The position numbers and the translations under genes are program-made. The notes beneath the pieces were generated by a model. The model did no database searches. It saw only the letters and a program-made list of their open reading frames with translations, and was not told where the DNA came from. A stretch of DNA of 64,000 nucleotides from the NCBI RefSeq assembly GCF_900100015.1, contig NZ_FNDD01000002.1:1-64000 (forward strand). Direction: 5' to 3'. Below, in pieces: positions 18,165 to 26,499 of this stretch (positions are counted from its first letter, which is position 1; each line of letters begins with the position of its first letter). The stretch is from Vibrio xiamenensis (GTDB lineage: Bacteria > Pseudomonadota > Gammaproteobacteria > Enterobacterales > Vibrionaceae).

Positions 18165-18599
18165 ATGAGAGCAACCGTGCTGCCGATTTCACTCACGCTG
18201 AGCCTTTTTTTGCTCATTACGCAAGCCTTGGCGCAAGAGACCTCGTCACTCACTGATGGCAATCAAGATCCCCATGCTATCGTTAACGATGTGGTCAAAC
18301 CTGGCACCGAAGTGGATATCGATGAAGACCAAGATGATGTCTACGAAGCGGTAAAAAATGGCAAAATCCGCCCGTTTTCAGAGCTATATGACGAAGTCGA
18401 AAGCGATTTATACGGACGCATTATCAAAGTGGAACTGGAAGAAAACGACGGTGAATGGATCTATGAGCTGAAAATCATCCACGATGGTACTATCGTGCAA
18501 GCGCAGTACGCCGCAGCAACATTAGAAATGCGCTTGCTCAAAGGCCACAATTTAAAAAACGTACTGAAAAGCGCCACATTAACAGTAGAGTCGCCCTAA
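18165..18599 (+). CDS. Secreted PepSY-domain protein upstream of a two-component system
   Basis: A 144-residue periplasmic protein. Residues 1-24 are a signal peptide ending ALAQ. The mature part is acidic (VDIDEDQDDVYEAV). From about residue 60 there is a PepSY-type domain (IRPFSELYDEVESDLYGRIIKVELEEND, then WIYELKIIHDG). It lies 75 bases upstream of a response regulator and is probably co-transcribed. Small PepSY proteins next to OmpR-type two-component genes often act as sensory accessories or as targets of the system; that role here is inferred. The ATG is used rather than the TTG six codons before it. Confidence 0.82.
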   Translation: MRATVLPISLTLSLFLLITQALAQETSSLTDGNQDPHAIVNDVVKPGTEVDIDEDQDDVYEAVKNGKIRPFSELYDEVESDLYGRIIKVELEENDGEWIYELKIIHDGTIVQAQYAAATLEMRLLKGHNLKNVLKSATLTVESP

Positions 18600-18674
18600 C
18601 GACAAGTCATAACCTAGCGTGCCACACCGTGCTAAACGCCAGCGCAATTGATAGATAAAAGAAGTGATATTGTT

Positions 18675-19334
18675 ATGAAAATCCTCGTGGTTGAAGACGA
18701 GCCTCGCCTTGGCGAACAAATTAGTGAAACCCTAGAACAAGCCGGTTGGGTTCCCGAACTGTCAACCGATGGCATCGATGCTTTGTATCGTGCAACTTCC
18801 GAGCAGTGGGATGCGATTGTCCTCGATTTAGGTCTGCCCAAACTCGACGGTTTGACCGTACTAAAAGGCATTCGCGATGAGAACATTAACACACCGGTTG
18901 TTATCTTAAGTGCGCGCGATACACTCACTCAGCGCGTTGAAGGCTTAAATGCTGGCGCCGACGATTACCTCACCAAACCGTTCGAGCTTTTAGAACTCGT
19001 TGCCCGTCTGCGCGCGCAGCTACGCCGAGCATCAGGCAACGCCTCACCGGTATTACAAGTGGGCGATTTGAGCCTTGATACTCGCACCTCGAAAGTGTTG
19101 TGGCAGGGGCAAGCGGTCAGTTTGACGGCGCTGGAATATAAAGTCGTCGCCTACTTTATGCATAACGCCGATAAAGTGATTTCCCGCACCGAACTGGTTG
19201 AACATATTTATAAACAAGATTTTGACCGCGACTCCAACACCATTGAGGTGTTTATCGGTCGAATCCGCAAAAAAATTGCGCCACAAGTCATCAAAACCGT
19301 GCGCGGCCTTGGGTACCAACTGAATGCCAATTAG
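18675..19334 (+). CDS. OmpR/PhoP-family response regulator
   Basis: A 219-residue transcription regulator. The receiver domain (1-115) has the acidic pair in VVEDEP, the phosphoacceptor Asp51 in IVLDLGLP, and the conserved lysine in YLTKPF. The winged-helix DNA-binding domain follows (about 125-217) with TALEYKVVAYFMHNADKVISRTELVEHIY and TVRGLGYQL. It overlaps the kinase gene by 11 bases, so the pair is coupled. The sequence is nearest PhoP/QseB-type regulators. Targets are not visible here beyond a possible role at the PepSY gene. Confidence 0.92.
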   Translation: MKILVVEDEPRLGEQISETLEQAGWVPELSTDGIDALYRATSEQWDAIVLDLGLPKLDGLTVLKGIRDENINTPVVILSARDTLTQRVEGLNAGADDYLTKPFELLELVARLRAQLRRASGNASPVLQVGDLSLDTRTSKVLWQGQAVSLTALEYKVVAYFMHNADKVISRTELVEHIYKQDFDRDSNTIEVFIGRIRKKIAPQVIKTVRGLGYQLNAN

Positions 19335-20691
19335 ATTTACCGGTATCCTCAAGCAGCTCAGCCTGCGTAACCGCCTACTACTGGCTGCATTTATCTGGCT
19401 AACCGCGATGATATTGGCAGCGGGCATTGTGGTTCCGACTCAAGTCTACGGTTACATGGTCGACGAAACCAAATCTCAGCTCAGCATCTATATGGATGAA
19501 CTGGCGGCGAATTTGGAAACCAATAACGCGGGTCAACTTCTGATGCTCAGCAAACTCTCTGACCCGCGTTTTCGCCGCCCATACAGCGGTTTGTATTGGT
19601 CGATTGATGCCGGTGAGCACCGTTTGCGCTCGCGTTCATTATGGGATCGCACCATCGAATCTAAACCGCTGAAAAATCGCTTAGTCGGTGCGCGTAACGA
19701 GCCATTGATCTACATCGAAAAAACCTTATATCTCCCCGAATACCGAAACCCTGTACACGTTACTATTGGTATTGATGAAAAGCCGATCCGCGCTTCGATT
19801 GCCAAATTAAAAAGCCAGCTGTGGATCATTCTTGGTTTACTGTTTGTTGGCCTGCTGATCGTGATGGGTGGGCAGATTTACTGGTCGTTGGCACCGCTTC
19901 GCAAGCTACAACAAGATTTGGTTAAGCTGAGAGCTGGCGAACAGAACAGTCTAAACCACAGCTATCCACAAGAAATCTCACCGGTCATTTCCGATTTGAA
20001 TGCGCTGCTGTTTCATTATCAAGAGCTACTTGAGCGCGCTCGCCACCACGCCGGTAACTTATCGCACGCACTAAAAACCCCAATTTCGGTACTGCGCAAT
20101 GAAATCGCGGCGCTTTCAGATGCCGACCGCGCTATACTGCAGCCGCCAATTGAGCAGATCCAACAGCAGATTGACTATCACTTAAGTCGCGCACGTATGG
20201 CCGGTTCAAAAAACATCCTCGCAGTAAAATCATCACCATCACAGTGTGTAGACACCATTGCCAGCGCCTTTGACAAACTTTATGCCGCGCGAGAATTAAC
20301 CTTAGTCAACGAATTAGAATCGGAACTTTTGGTTGCGGTGGAAGAGCACGATCTTAGTGAGATGCTAGGTAACCTGCTGGAAAACAGTTACAAATGGGCC
20401 AATTCGCTGATTCGAATTTATCATCAGCCCGAGCAAAACGGCTCGGTCAGCATTGTGATTGAAGATGACGGGCCGGGCATTCCAACTGAGAAGCTTTCTA
20501 GCGTCCAAAAACGCGGGGTGCGCCTTGATGAGTCAACGCCGGGCAGCGGATTAGGGCTCAATATCGTTACCGAAATGGCGCACAGCTATCGCGGCGCATT
20601 CACACTTGAAACCAGTAACTTAGGCGGCGTTAAAGCGATTTTAACCTTAAAGCTCAATCAAGTGACGACCAAAAAACCAAAGCGCAGTTAA
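19324..20691 (+). CDS. Sensor histidine kinase (PhoQ/QseC-like)
   Basis: A 455-residue membrane kinase paired with the response regulator. Helices at about residues 17-38 and 165-185 enclose a periplasmic sensor domain of about 125 residues. A HAMP-like segment is followed by the H-box LSHALKTPISVLRNEI with the phosphorylated His248, the N-box LLENSYKWA, the G1 box EDDGPGIP and the G2 box GSGLGLNIV. The LSHALKTPLS-type H-box is characteristic of PhoQ-like kinases, which often sense divalent cations or antimicrobial peptides. The ligand here is unknown, but the acidic PepSY partner fits an envelope signal. Confidence 0.9.
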   Translation: MPIRFTGILKQLSLRNRLLLAAFIWLTAMILAAGIVVPTQVYGYMVDETKSQLSIYMDELAANLETNNAGQLLMLSKLSDPRFRRPYSGLYWSIDAGEHRLRSRSLWDRTIESKPLKNRLVGARNEPLIYIEKTLYLPEYRNPVHVTIGIDEKPIRASIAKLKSQLWIILGLLFVGLLIVMGGQIYWSLAPLRKLQQDLVKLRAGEQNSLNHSYPQEISPVISDLNALLFHYQELLERARHHAGNLSHALKTPISVLRNEIAALSDADRAILQPPIEQIQQQIDYHLSRARMAGSKNILAVKSSPSQCVDTIASAFDKLYAARELTLVNELESELLVAVEEHDLSEMLGNLLENSYKWANSLIRIYHQPEQNGSVSIVIEDDGPGIPTEKLSSVQKRGVRLDESTPGSGLGLNIVTEMAHSYRGAFTLETSNLGGVKAILTLKLNQVTTKKPKRS

Positions 20692-20764
20692 CTGCCAGAG
20701 TCTCGATGGGCGGCATCGTCGCCCTTAACGATTGAAAACACGCGTAAGAATGTCCCTCTAGCCC

Positions 20765-20793
20765 TTGCTCAACACCCAATTGAATGCTAGTAT
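20765..20793 (+). promoter_or_regulatory. Sigma70 promoter of rplY
   Basis: TTGCTC (-35) and TAGTAT (-10) are separated by 17 bases, about 100 bases upstream of the rplY start codon. This leaves a long leader. Confidence 0.6.
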
Positions 20794-20835
20794 CCGCGCT
20801 CGTTTTAGAAGAATCCTTTCTTTTGAAACTTTACC

Positions 20836-20863
20836 ATAGACGACAAGGTCGCATTGTCGCTAT
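20836..20863 (+). promoter_or_regulatory. Leader hairpin upstream of rplY, candidate L25 autoregulatory element
   Basis: ATAG-A-CGACAA pairs with TTGTCG-CTAT to give a ten-base-pair stem interrupted by one bulged A, closed by the loop GGTCGCA. It lies about 30 bases before the weak ribosome site GAGAG of rplY. In E. coli, L25 has been reported to repress its own translation through the leader mRNA; this hairpin is the natural candidate here. Confidence 0.45.
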
Positions 20864-20895
20864 GAATTTATGATTTCTAATTTGAGAGTAATACT

Positions 20896-21174
20896 ATGAA
20901 ATTTGAAGCAGTAGTACGTACTGAGCTAGGTAAAGGTGCGAGCCGCCGCCTACGTCACGCTGGTCAATTCCCAGGCATCGTTTACGGTGGTGAAGCAGAG
21001 CCAGTTTCAATCGCTCTAAACCACGACGAAGTGATCAACCAAATGGACAAACCTGAGTTCTACGAAGGTCTGGTTCTAGTGATCGACGGTGCTGAAGTGA
21101 AAGTTAAACCACAAGACGTTCAACGTCACGCTTTCAAGCCAAAAGTTGAGCACATGGACTTCATCCGCATCTAA
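20896..21174 (+). CDS. rplY: 50S ribosomal protein L25
   Basis: A 92-residue ribosomal protein of the short, single-domain form found in gammaproteobacteria; it binds the E-loop of 5S r[28 protein letters not shown] N-terminus and [14 protein letters not shown]-terminus are diagnostic. It is monocistronic, with its own promoter and a strong terminator. Its position after radD and a two-component pair extends the conserved bcr-rsuA-radD-rplY order known from E. coli. Confidence 0.97.
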   Translation: MKFEAVVRTELGKGASRRLRHAGQFPGIVYGGEAEPVSIALNHDEVINQMDKPEFYEGLVLVIDGAEVKVKPQDVQRHAFKPKVEHMDFIRI

Positions 21175-21259
21175 TTTCCCTACCAGGAATTAGTTGGATA
21201 AATCCAGCCTTTTGCATATCAGATTTATCGGCCTTACCAACCGAGACATCTAAAAATTC

Positions 21260-21300
21260 GAAACCCCAGAGACTTACCACCTCTGGGGTTTCACCGTTTT
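21260..21300 (+). terminator. Terminator of rplY
   Basis: A 12-base-pair stem (GAAACCCCAGAG / CTCTGGGGTTTC) with a nine-base loop is followed shortly by TTTT. Confidence 0.9.
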
Positions 21301-21454
21301 AGGTCCCTACTTTCATCGTTACACCTGGCTTTCTCATCCATCTAGCCATAACGCTTCATTGCGAAGTGCTGCAAAGACCTTAACTCGCACGCACAAAAAG
21401 CACGACGTAACATCGTGCTCTAAGTTCAATTCATTATTGAGTAATGACGTTCTT

Positions 21455-22654
21455 TTATGCCGCCTCACCGATGGCACTGTTTGGTTGTTCAACTCGAAAA
21501 CCACGACGAATATTGGTAAAGGTTATTCCGGCAAACACTACAATCACCAGCGACAAATGCCACACTTGGCTAAGCCCCATTTGCACCAAAGCCATACTCA
21601 GCAGTGAAGATACGATCATCTGCCCGCCTCCCGACATTGCCGCCGCCGCGCCAGCTTGTTTTTTGTACGGTAACATCACCATCGCCTGAGCACACGGCAG
21701 CGCAATGCCGTTACCCAAGATCATCAACAGCTGACCGATCATCAAAAACAGCGGCTCGTTTGGACAGAAGAAGAACCACACCGCAGAGCACAGGTGCAGT
21801 ACCGGAGTAAACATCAGCATTTTTCGAGTGCCGATACGCGGCCTAAAGCGGTTGCAAGTTGAAGTACCAATCAACATTCCCATTGCGGGAATCAAAGCCC
21901 ACAGCGCGTATTGATCTGAACTCATGCCAATCTGGTTTTGCATGATAAATGGCATCACCGACACTGTGGTGATCATCAAGCTGAAATTGAGCCAGCCAAT
22001 ACTGGCAAAACTCATAAAATAGCTTGAACGAATCAGGCTAGAATACTGTTTCGCCATTGCTTTAACCGACGGGACGCGCGATTTGGCTTTCACGCTTTCT
22101 TCAAAACGAAAGGCGATAATAACCCAAGCAAATAACACATACCCCAGCAGCGATACAAACACCATCGACCAGCCAAAATGCGCATTGATAAAGCCGCCAA
22201 TAACCGGAGCAAACAACGGCGTGATCGAAGCAACCATAGCAATATAAGACATTGCCAGCGGTAACTCGGCGCCGTTGTAACGGTCACGCGTAGAAGCTCG
22301 AGCCAACACCGCGCAACAACCAGTGCCTAGCCCTTGTAGAAACCGACCAAGCACCATCCCTGAAAACGACGCTTGGCAGGCGATAACCACACTCAAACCA
22401 CTGACCGCAATAAGCAAACCACACAGCAGAACCTTTTTCCGGCCTAGCGCATCCGAAATCGGACCATATAAAAATTGCGATGGTCCAAAGCCGAGTAAAT
22501 AAACACTGACCAGCAATTGGGCTTGGTCCAAGTTAATATTGAAATCTTTGGCAATCCAAGGCAGTGATGGCATTACCAGCCCCATGCTAAGTTGTCCCAC
22601 GCTGATGATAAGGCAGGCCAAAATAATGGTTCTTTTCTGAATACTGTGGGTCAT
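21455..22654 (-). CDS. MFS multidrug efflux transporter (Bcr/CflA/EmrD-like)
   Basis: A 399-residue DHA1-family membrane transporter with about 12 helices. Helix 1 reads LSMGLVMPSLPWIAKDF, and motif A (YGPISDALGRKKVLLCG) follows helix 2. It resembles Bcr/CflA and EmrD drug:proton antiporters and is clearly distinct from the bcr copy 7 kb away. It ends 280 bases after the rplY terminator region with no obvious terminator of its own. It starts about 40 bases downstream of the recombinase-like gene and so may be transcribed with it. Substrate unknown. Confidence 0.86.
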   Translation of the reverse strand: MTHSIQKRTIILACLIISVGQLSMGLVMPSLPWIAKDFNINLDQAQLLVSVYLLGFGPSQFLYGPISDALGRKKVLLCGLLIAVSGLSVVIACQASFSGMVLGRFLQGLGTGCCAVLARASTRDRYNGAELPLAMSYIAMVASITPLFAPVIGGFINAHFGWSMVFVSLLGYVLFAWVIIAFRFEESVKAKSRVPSVKAMAKQYSSLIRSSYFMSFASIGWLNFSLMITTVSVMPFIMQNQIGMSSDQYALWALIPAMGMLIGTSTCNRFRPRIGTRKMLMFTPVLHLCSAVWFFFCPNEPLFLMIGQLLMILGNGIALPCAQAMVMLPYKKQAGAAAAMSGGGQMIVSSLLSMALVQMGLSQVWHLSLVIVVFAGITFTNIRRGFRVEQPNSAIGEAA

Positions 22655-22696
22655 GAATTTCCTAATACTGAATAAGGCAGATAAATAGCGCGCGAA

Positions 22697-23398
22697 TTAC
22701 TCTTCGCTCATCGCTTGGCCACGCTGTCTACCATGATGATGGCGCCCCCCGCCATGATGGCCACGACCGCCACCTGCCCCATGTCGTGCACGGCGGCGCA
22801 GCGAGCCAGATTCATCATGCTCAATCACTTTGGATTTGACACGTTTAACGGTCGAGAGGCTGGTTTCTGTCTCATCGGCAACTTGCTGAAGGGTCTTTCC
22901 TTCTAGCAACAAAGTGGCGATATGCTGATGCTTTTCACGATTGGCCGGACGACCACGAAACTTCTCTTTCCATGCGTCAGGATTGCCTTTTAACGCGCGG
23001 CGCCCCATTTCTGCGGCAAAAAGACGATGTTGCTTTTCGGCGTCAGAATACCCTTTTAGTAGGCAAAGTAATACCTTAGTCTCGACGCTGTCTGGCTCAA
23101 ATGTGAGTTCTTGACTCAAAGTTTGCAAGGTCACTTTTTTTTCTAGCAGTTGGCTGATCAGTTCATGACTGTGTTTGAAGTCAGGCGCTAATGCATTTAG
23201 CCACCACAGCGCAAGTGTATCGCCAGGTTGCAAGCTATCAAACAGCTTAGAAAATTGCTCTCGTTCAAGCGCAGGCACACGCCCTTTAACGCGGTCTTGA
23301 ATCGCCTGCGCCTCAGGAAAGCGCTCTGAGAGCGCTTCAAGTTGGCTATCGAGCTCGCGGTTCTTCGGTGAATAACGGGTGTAAGTATAAACCGTCAT
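22697..23398 (-). CDS. Serine-recombinase-like protein with degraded active site and His/Gly-rich tail
   Basis: A 233-residue protein whose residues 1-135 align with resolvase/invertase catalytic domains. Arg8, Ser10 and Arg46 match gamma-delta resolvase R8, S10 and R45. The usual LDRLGR motif reads LNALAP: Asp67 became Asn68, Arg68 became Ala69 and Arg71 became Pro72. Since those arginines are needed for catalysis, strand cleavage is probably lost. A helix-turn-helix follows (ATLLLEGKTLQQVADETE, then SLSTVKRVKSKV). The last 30 residues are rich in Gly, His and Arg (HGAGGGRGHHGGGRHHHGR), possibly metal or nucleic-acid binding. AAGGAG eight bases upstream fixes the start. It lies just upstream of the MFS pump, so a regulator role is plausible but unproven. 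Confidence 0.8.
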   Translation of the reverse strand: MTVYTYTRYSPKNRELDSQLEALSERFPEAQAIQDRVKGRVPALEREQFSKLFDSLQPGDTLALWWLNALAPDFKHSHELISQLLEKKVTLQTLSQELTFEPDSVETKVLLCLLKGYSDAEKQHRLFAAEMGRRALKGNPDAWKEKFRGRPANREKHQHIATLLLEGKTLQQVADETETSLSTVKRVKSKVIEHDESGSLRRRARHGAGGGRGHHGGGRHHHGRQRGQAMSEE

Positions 23399-23733
23399 AC
23401 TGTTCTCCTTAATTCTTGTCACTATTAGCTTGTTCAGAAACCGAGGATGACGCTTGGCTTTCACAACATCTGATTTGCTTCACCACTCTCAATACTCACC
23501 CTGTCGGTACTCACGACTCATGCTTATCAATAAGCTCATATAACGTTATGGGTCAATATTAGATCGGTTCATAAATATTGTAAACACTAAATGAGCCATT
23601 TATTTTTCATCCTTGGTGATTCAATCATTAAACATGGCGTTCTCAACTGAGGTCTCTTTTTCAAGCCAAGGATGTCTGATATGTTGTAACAACAACTTAG
23701 CTAGGATCACCGTTTCAGATATAAGGAGATCAC
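23399..23733. other. Intergenic region between the recombinase-like gene and grxB
   Basis: This 335-bp divergent spacer holds the start signals of both genes (AAGGAG on the minus strand, AAGGAG on the plus strand at about 23722). It is AT-rich near 23540-23640. I see no convincing operator, RNA gene or small coding frame in it. Confidence 0.5.
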
Positions 23734-24384
23734 ATGAAATTATTTGTATTTGAACATTGCCCTTTTTGCATTCGCGCCATGATGACGGCTGGCTACAAAA
23801 AGCTCGATGTTGAGCTTGAATACATTCAAAACCACGATGTGGATGCGAGAATCGAAAAAGTGGGCGCCAACATGGTGCCGATTCTGCAAAAAGACGATGG
23901 CAGCTATATGGCAGAAAGCTTGGATATCGTTGCTTATCTTGATGGCATTGATGAGTCGGCGCCAATGGCCGCTGCAACCAAAACCGCCGCGATAGACACA
24001 TGGAAAAAACGCGCTCACCCTTATGAAGGGCCTTTAGTTCATCCTCGCTGGATGAAAATAGACCTGCCAGAGTTTCAGTGCCAACCCGCCAAAGATTGGT
24101 ACACCAAGAACAAGTCGACCATGATTGGTATGTCGTTTGAGCAAGCACTTGAAAACAGCGCCGAGTATATCGCTCAGATGAACTCGCTGCTGACCAAAAT
24201 CGACTGGCTCGTGCTGCCTTCAGAAAAGAGCCAAACACTCAGCTATGATGACATTCTCACCTACCCATCGCTGCGGAATCTCACGGTGATAAAAGGCATC
24301 GAATTTCCAGAGCGAGTACGCCAATACATCGATGAAGTCACGGCGATCACTCAAATTCCACTCTACGACGACGTCGCAGTTTAA
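23734..24384 (+). CDS. grxB: Glutaredoxin 2
   Basis: A 216-residue monothiol/dithiol oxidoreductase of the GST-like GrxB class, which reduces protein disulfides with glutathione. The N-terminal thioredoxin-fold domain has the active site CPFC at residues 9-12 and the conserved cis-proline region NMVPILQKDDGSYMAESLDIV. The C-terminal helical domain ends with LRNLTVIKGIEFPERVRQYIDE, as in E. coli GrxB (215 residues). It is a single-gene unit with AAGGAG before the ATG. Confidence 0.94.
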   Translation: MKLFVFEHCPFCIRAMMTAGYKKLDVELEYIQNHDVDARIEKVGANMVPILQKDDGSYMAESLDIVAYLDGIDESAPMAAATKTAAIDTWKKRAHPYEGPLVHPRWMKIDLPEFQCQPAKDWYTKNKSTMIGMSFEQALENSAEYIAQMNSLLTKIDWLVLPSEKSQTLSYDDILTYPSLRNLTVIKGIEFPERVRQYIDEVTAITQIPLYDDVAV

Positions 24385-24567
24385 CCAGCCCGGCCATAAT
24401 TACGGCTTCACAGTCAAAAAGCTTTCAATAAATATCGTCAATCCCGATTGCCCATCGGCTGGCGTTATTTATTGATGGCAACACAATTCCATTCGCGGCG
24501 TATTCAAGCTGTGTTAGAATCGCGCCCTTTCACCCGCTTGCGCGTTTAACCAACTTAGAGACGACTC

Positions 24568-25761
24568 ATGCCATTTTCAACATTTGGACTGAACCCCGCA
24601 CTTGTCACTGCCATTTCGGAGCTTGGCTACCAAAAGCCAACCACCATTCAAACCAAAGCAATTCCGGTTATTTTGCAAGGTAAAGACCTGATTGCTGCCG
24701 CGCAAACGGGAACCGGTAAGACCGCCAGTTTTGTCTTACCCATTTTGCACCAGCTCAGCCAAGCTCAAACGCAAAAGAAAAAACGCATTCGCGCGCTGAT
24801 TCTGGTTCCGACCCGCGAGCTCGCCATTCAAGTCGATGAGAAAATTCAGCAATATGCTAAGCATCTGCCACTCACGTCGCTGGCAATGTATGGCGGTGTG
24901 GATGAAAAGGCGCAAAAACAAGCGTTGATCGATGGCGTCGACGTATTGGTCGCAACCCCTGGGCGCTTACTGGATATGTACGGCCAACGTGCGGTGTATT
25001 TCGAAGAAGTCGAAGTGATGGTGATGGATGAAGCCGACCGCATGTTAGACATGGGCTTTATCGACGACATCAACAAGATTTTGGACCGTTTGCCGAGCGA
25101 TATTCAGCACCTGCTGTTTTCTGCAACGTTGTCAAACAAAGTGCGCGATTTGGCGAAATCGGCCATTCCCGATCCTTTTGAGATTAGCATTGCCGCCAAT
25201 CAGGCGTCCAAAGCCAATATTGAGCAATGGCTTATCACCGTGGATAAAGACAAAAAGTCCGCGCTGCTTAGCCATTTAATCAAAGAAAACCAGTGGCAAC
25301 AGGCGCTGATTTTCATTGAAACCAAACATGGCGCTGCCAAATTAGCCGCCCAGCTTGAAAAACGCGGCATTGAAGCCGAAGCGTTTCACAGTGGGCGTAG
25401 CCAAGCGATTCGCACGCGATTACTGGAAGAGTTCAAAGCCGGAAAAATTCGTTATTTGATTGCTACTGGCGTGGGTGCTCGGGGTATCGACATTCATGAA
25501 TTAACCCGTGTGGTCAATTACGATTTACCCTTCCCTGCCGATGAGTATGTCCATCGCATCGGACGAACTGGCCGCGCGGATGCCAAGGGTGAAGCCATCT
25601 CACTGGTGTCAAAAGACAACTTCAAGAACCTGTGTATGATTGAAAGCCGTTTGGGCCACTTGATTGAGCGCCGCGAAGTAGCTGGGTTTGAACCGAAAAA
25701 ACCGGTACCGATTTCGATTCTAAACTACGTACCCAAACATAAACGCAATCCGCAGCAGTAA
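24568..25761 (+). CDS. DEAD-box RNA helicase, RhlE-like
   Basis: A 397-residue ATP-dependent RNA helicase. Q-motif FSTFGLNPALVTAISELGYQKPTTIQ, motif I AQTGTGKT, motif Ia PTRELAIQ, motif II VMDEADRMLDMGF, motif III FSATL, and motif VI HRIGRTGRA are all present. Motif V reads ATGVGARGID instead of the usual ATDVAARGID. The C-terminal tail after the core is only about 25 residues, so there is no long basic extension as in RhlE or SrmB. It is an RhlE-family member probably acting in rRNA or cold-shock RNA metabolism; the exact orthologue is uncertain, hence no symbol. A strong terminator follows. Confidence 0.88.
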   Translation: MPFSTFGLNPALVTAISELGYQKPTTIQTKAIPVILQGKDLIAAAQTGTGKTASFVLPILHQLSQAQTQKKKRIRALILVPTRELAIQVDEKIQQYAKHLPLTSLAMYGGVDEKAQKQALIDGVDVLVATPGRLLDMYGQRAVYFEEVEVMVMDEADRMLDMGFIDDINKILDRLPSDIQHLLFSATLSNKVRDLAKSAIPDPFEISIAANQASKANIEQWLITVDKDKKSALLSHLIKENQWQQALIFIETKHGAAKLAAQLEKRGIEAEAFHSGRSQAIRTRLLEEFKAGKIRYLIATGVGARGIDIHELTRVVNYDLPFPADEYVHRIGRTGRADAKGEAISLVSKDNFKNLCMIESRLGHLIERREVAGFEPKKPVPISILNYVPKHKRNPQQ

Positions 25762-25806
25762 AGCTTACACTAAGTCAGTATGAGTGCTGTGAAAGCGCTA
25801 TACACA

Positions 25807-25831
25807 AAAAGGCGACCTGAGGTCGCCTTTT
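25807..25831. terminator. Bidirectional terminator between helicase and PilZ genes
   Basis: An 11-base-pair perfect stem (AAAAGGCGACC / GGTCGCCTTTT) with a TGA loop, flanked by A and T runs on both sides. Confidence 0.93.
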
Positions 25832-25855
25832 CTTTTCGATATCAATCTATGCAAA

Positions 25856-26221
25856 TTATTCGTCGATATCGACGGTTTGCTTGATATAGAGCGAAGGATA
25901 GTTTTGACGCATATAACGCTGCTCTTCAACCATATCTTTAAAGGTCGGCCCTTCACTAAGTTTGAGCACCACCTCTTTGCCTTCCACTCTCAGCACGCTG
26001 CCTTTTACCCAGACTTGACGGCCTTCATGCAAATTCAACGTCCCAGTAATGCTCACTCCACGGCCAAAACTCGCGCCACCTTCCACTAGCACTCGCAAGC
26101 CTTTTTCAGAAACCTCACTCACGTGAAAACGGTATCCAGCTAAACGAATATCTGGCATTGCCCGTTTCGGATAGCAAAGCCGAAAAAATTCGCGCCGCTG
26201 TTCAAACTGAGAATCGTCCAT
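25856..26221 (-). CDS. PilZ-domain c-di-GMP-binding protein
   Basis: A 121-residue cytoplasmic protein that is essentially one PilZ domain. The c-di-GMP switch motif RREFFR sits at residues 9-14 and the second binding motif appears as EVSEKGLRV. It fits the family [D/N]xSxxG pattern except that the first position is Glu. It is expected to bind cyclic di-GMP and act by protein contact on motility, biofilm or secretion. No effector gene is adjacent; the c-di-GMP-controlled adhesin at the left edge is 24 kb away and any link is speculation. Confidence 0.86.
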   Translation of the reverse strand: MDDSQFEQRREFFRLCYPKRAMPDIRLAGYRFHVSEVSEKGLRVLVEGGASFGRGVSITGTLNLHEGRQVWVKGSVLRVEGKEVVLKLSEGPTFKDMVEEQRYMRQNYPSLYIKQTVDIDE

Positions 26222-26353
26222 AAAATTTCCACTCCGTAAGCCAAGTTCCTGAGTTGCTCGATAAACCGAGCTTTTGCTCAGTATACCGAAAGGTCTAAAT
26301 GCAACAAGACTCTGACTTCACACAAGTTATTCATTTATGGCGATAAATCACAT

Positions 26354-26467
26354 TTAACCAAACAACCAAGCGATAGCAAAAATCACCACGAAAAACACTA
26401 ATGTGCATTTGACCAACAACTTGACGTTGGTCGTGCCTCCACGTGGAGGTTCATTACAGCAACCCAT
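26354..26467 (-). CDS. Small single-helix membrane protein, 37 residues
   Basis: A short gene with AGGAGA six bases before the ATG. It encodes MGCCNEPPRGGTTNVKLLVK followed by a hydrophobic helix (about residues 20-36, rich in Val, Phe, Ile, Ala) and ends LFG. The N-terminus has a Cys-Cys pair and a glycine/proline turn, the C-terminus a transmembrane helix. It is separated from the PilZ gene by about 130 bases and is on the same strand. I do not know its function; the good ribosome site and sensible topology argue that it is real. Confidence 0.65.
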   Translation of the reverse strand: MGCCNEPPRGGTTNVKLLVKCTLVFFVVIFAIAWLFG

Positions 26468-26499
26468 AATATCTCCTACTAATACGTTGGCGAGCCTCT

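Noticed and set aside
22697..23398. Active site-specific recombinase of a mobile element or invertible switch
   Set aside because: Catalytic residues of the LDRLGR motif are replaced, and I see no flanking inverted repeats, target-site duplications or other mobile-element genes.
23621..24238. A 205-codon minus-strand frame overlapping grxB
   Set aside because: It lies fully opposite a well-recognised gene, its protein has no domain pattern (many Cys, Ser and Arg), and there is no ribosome site.
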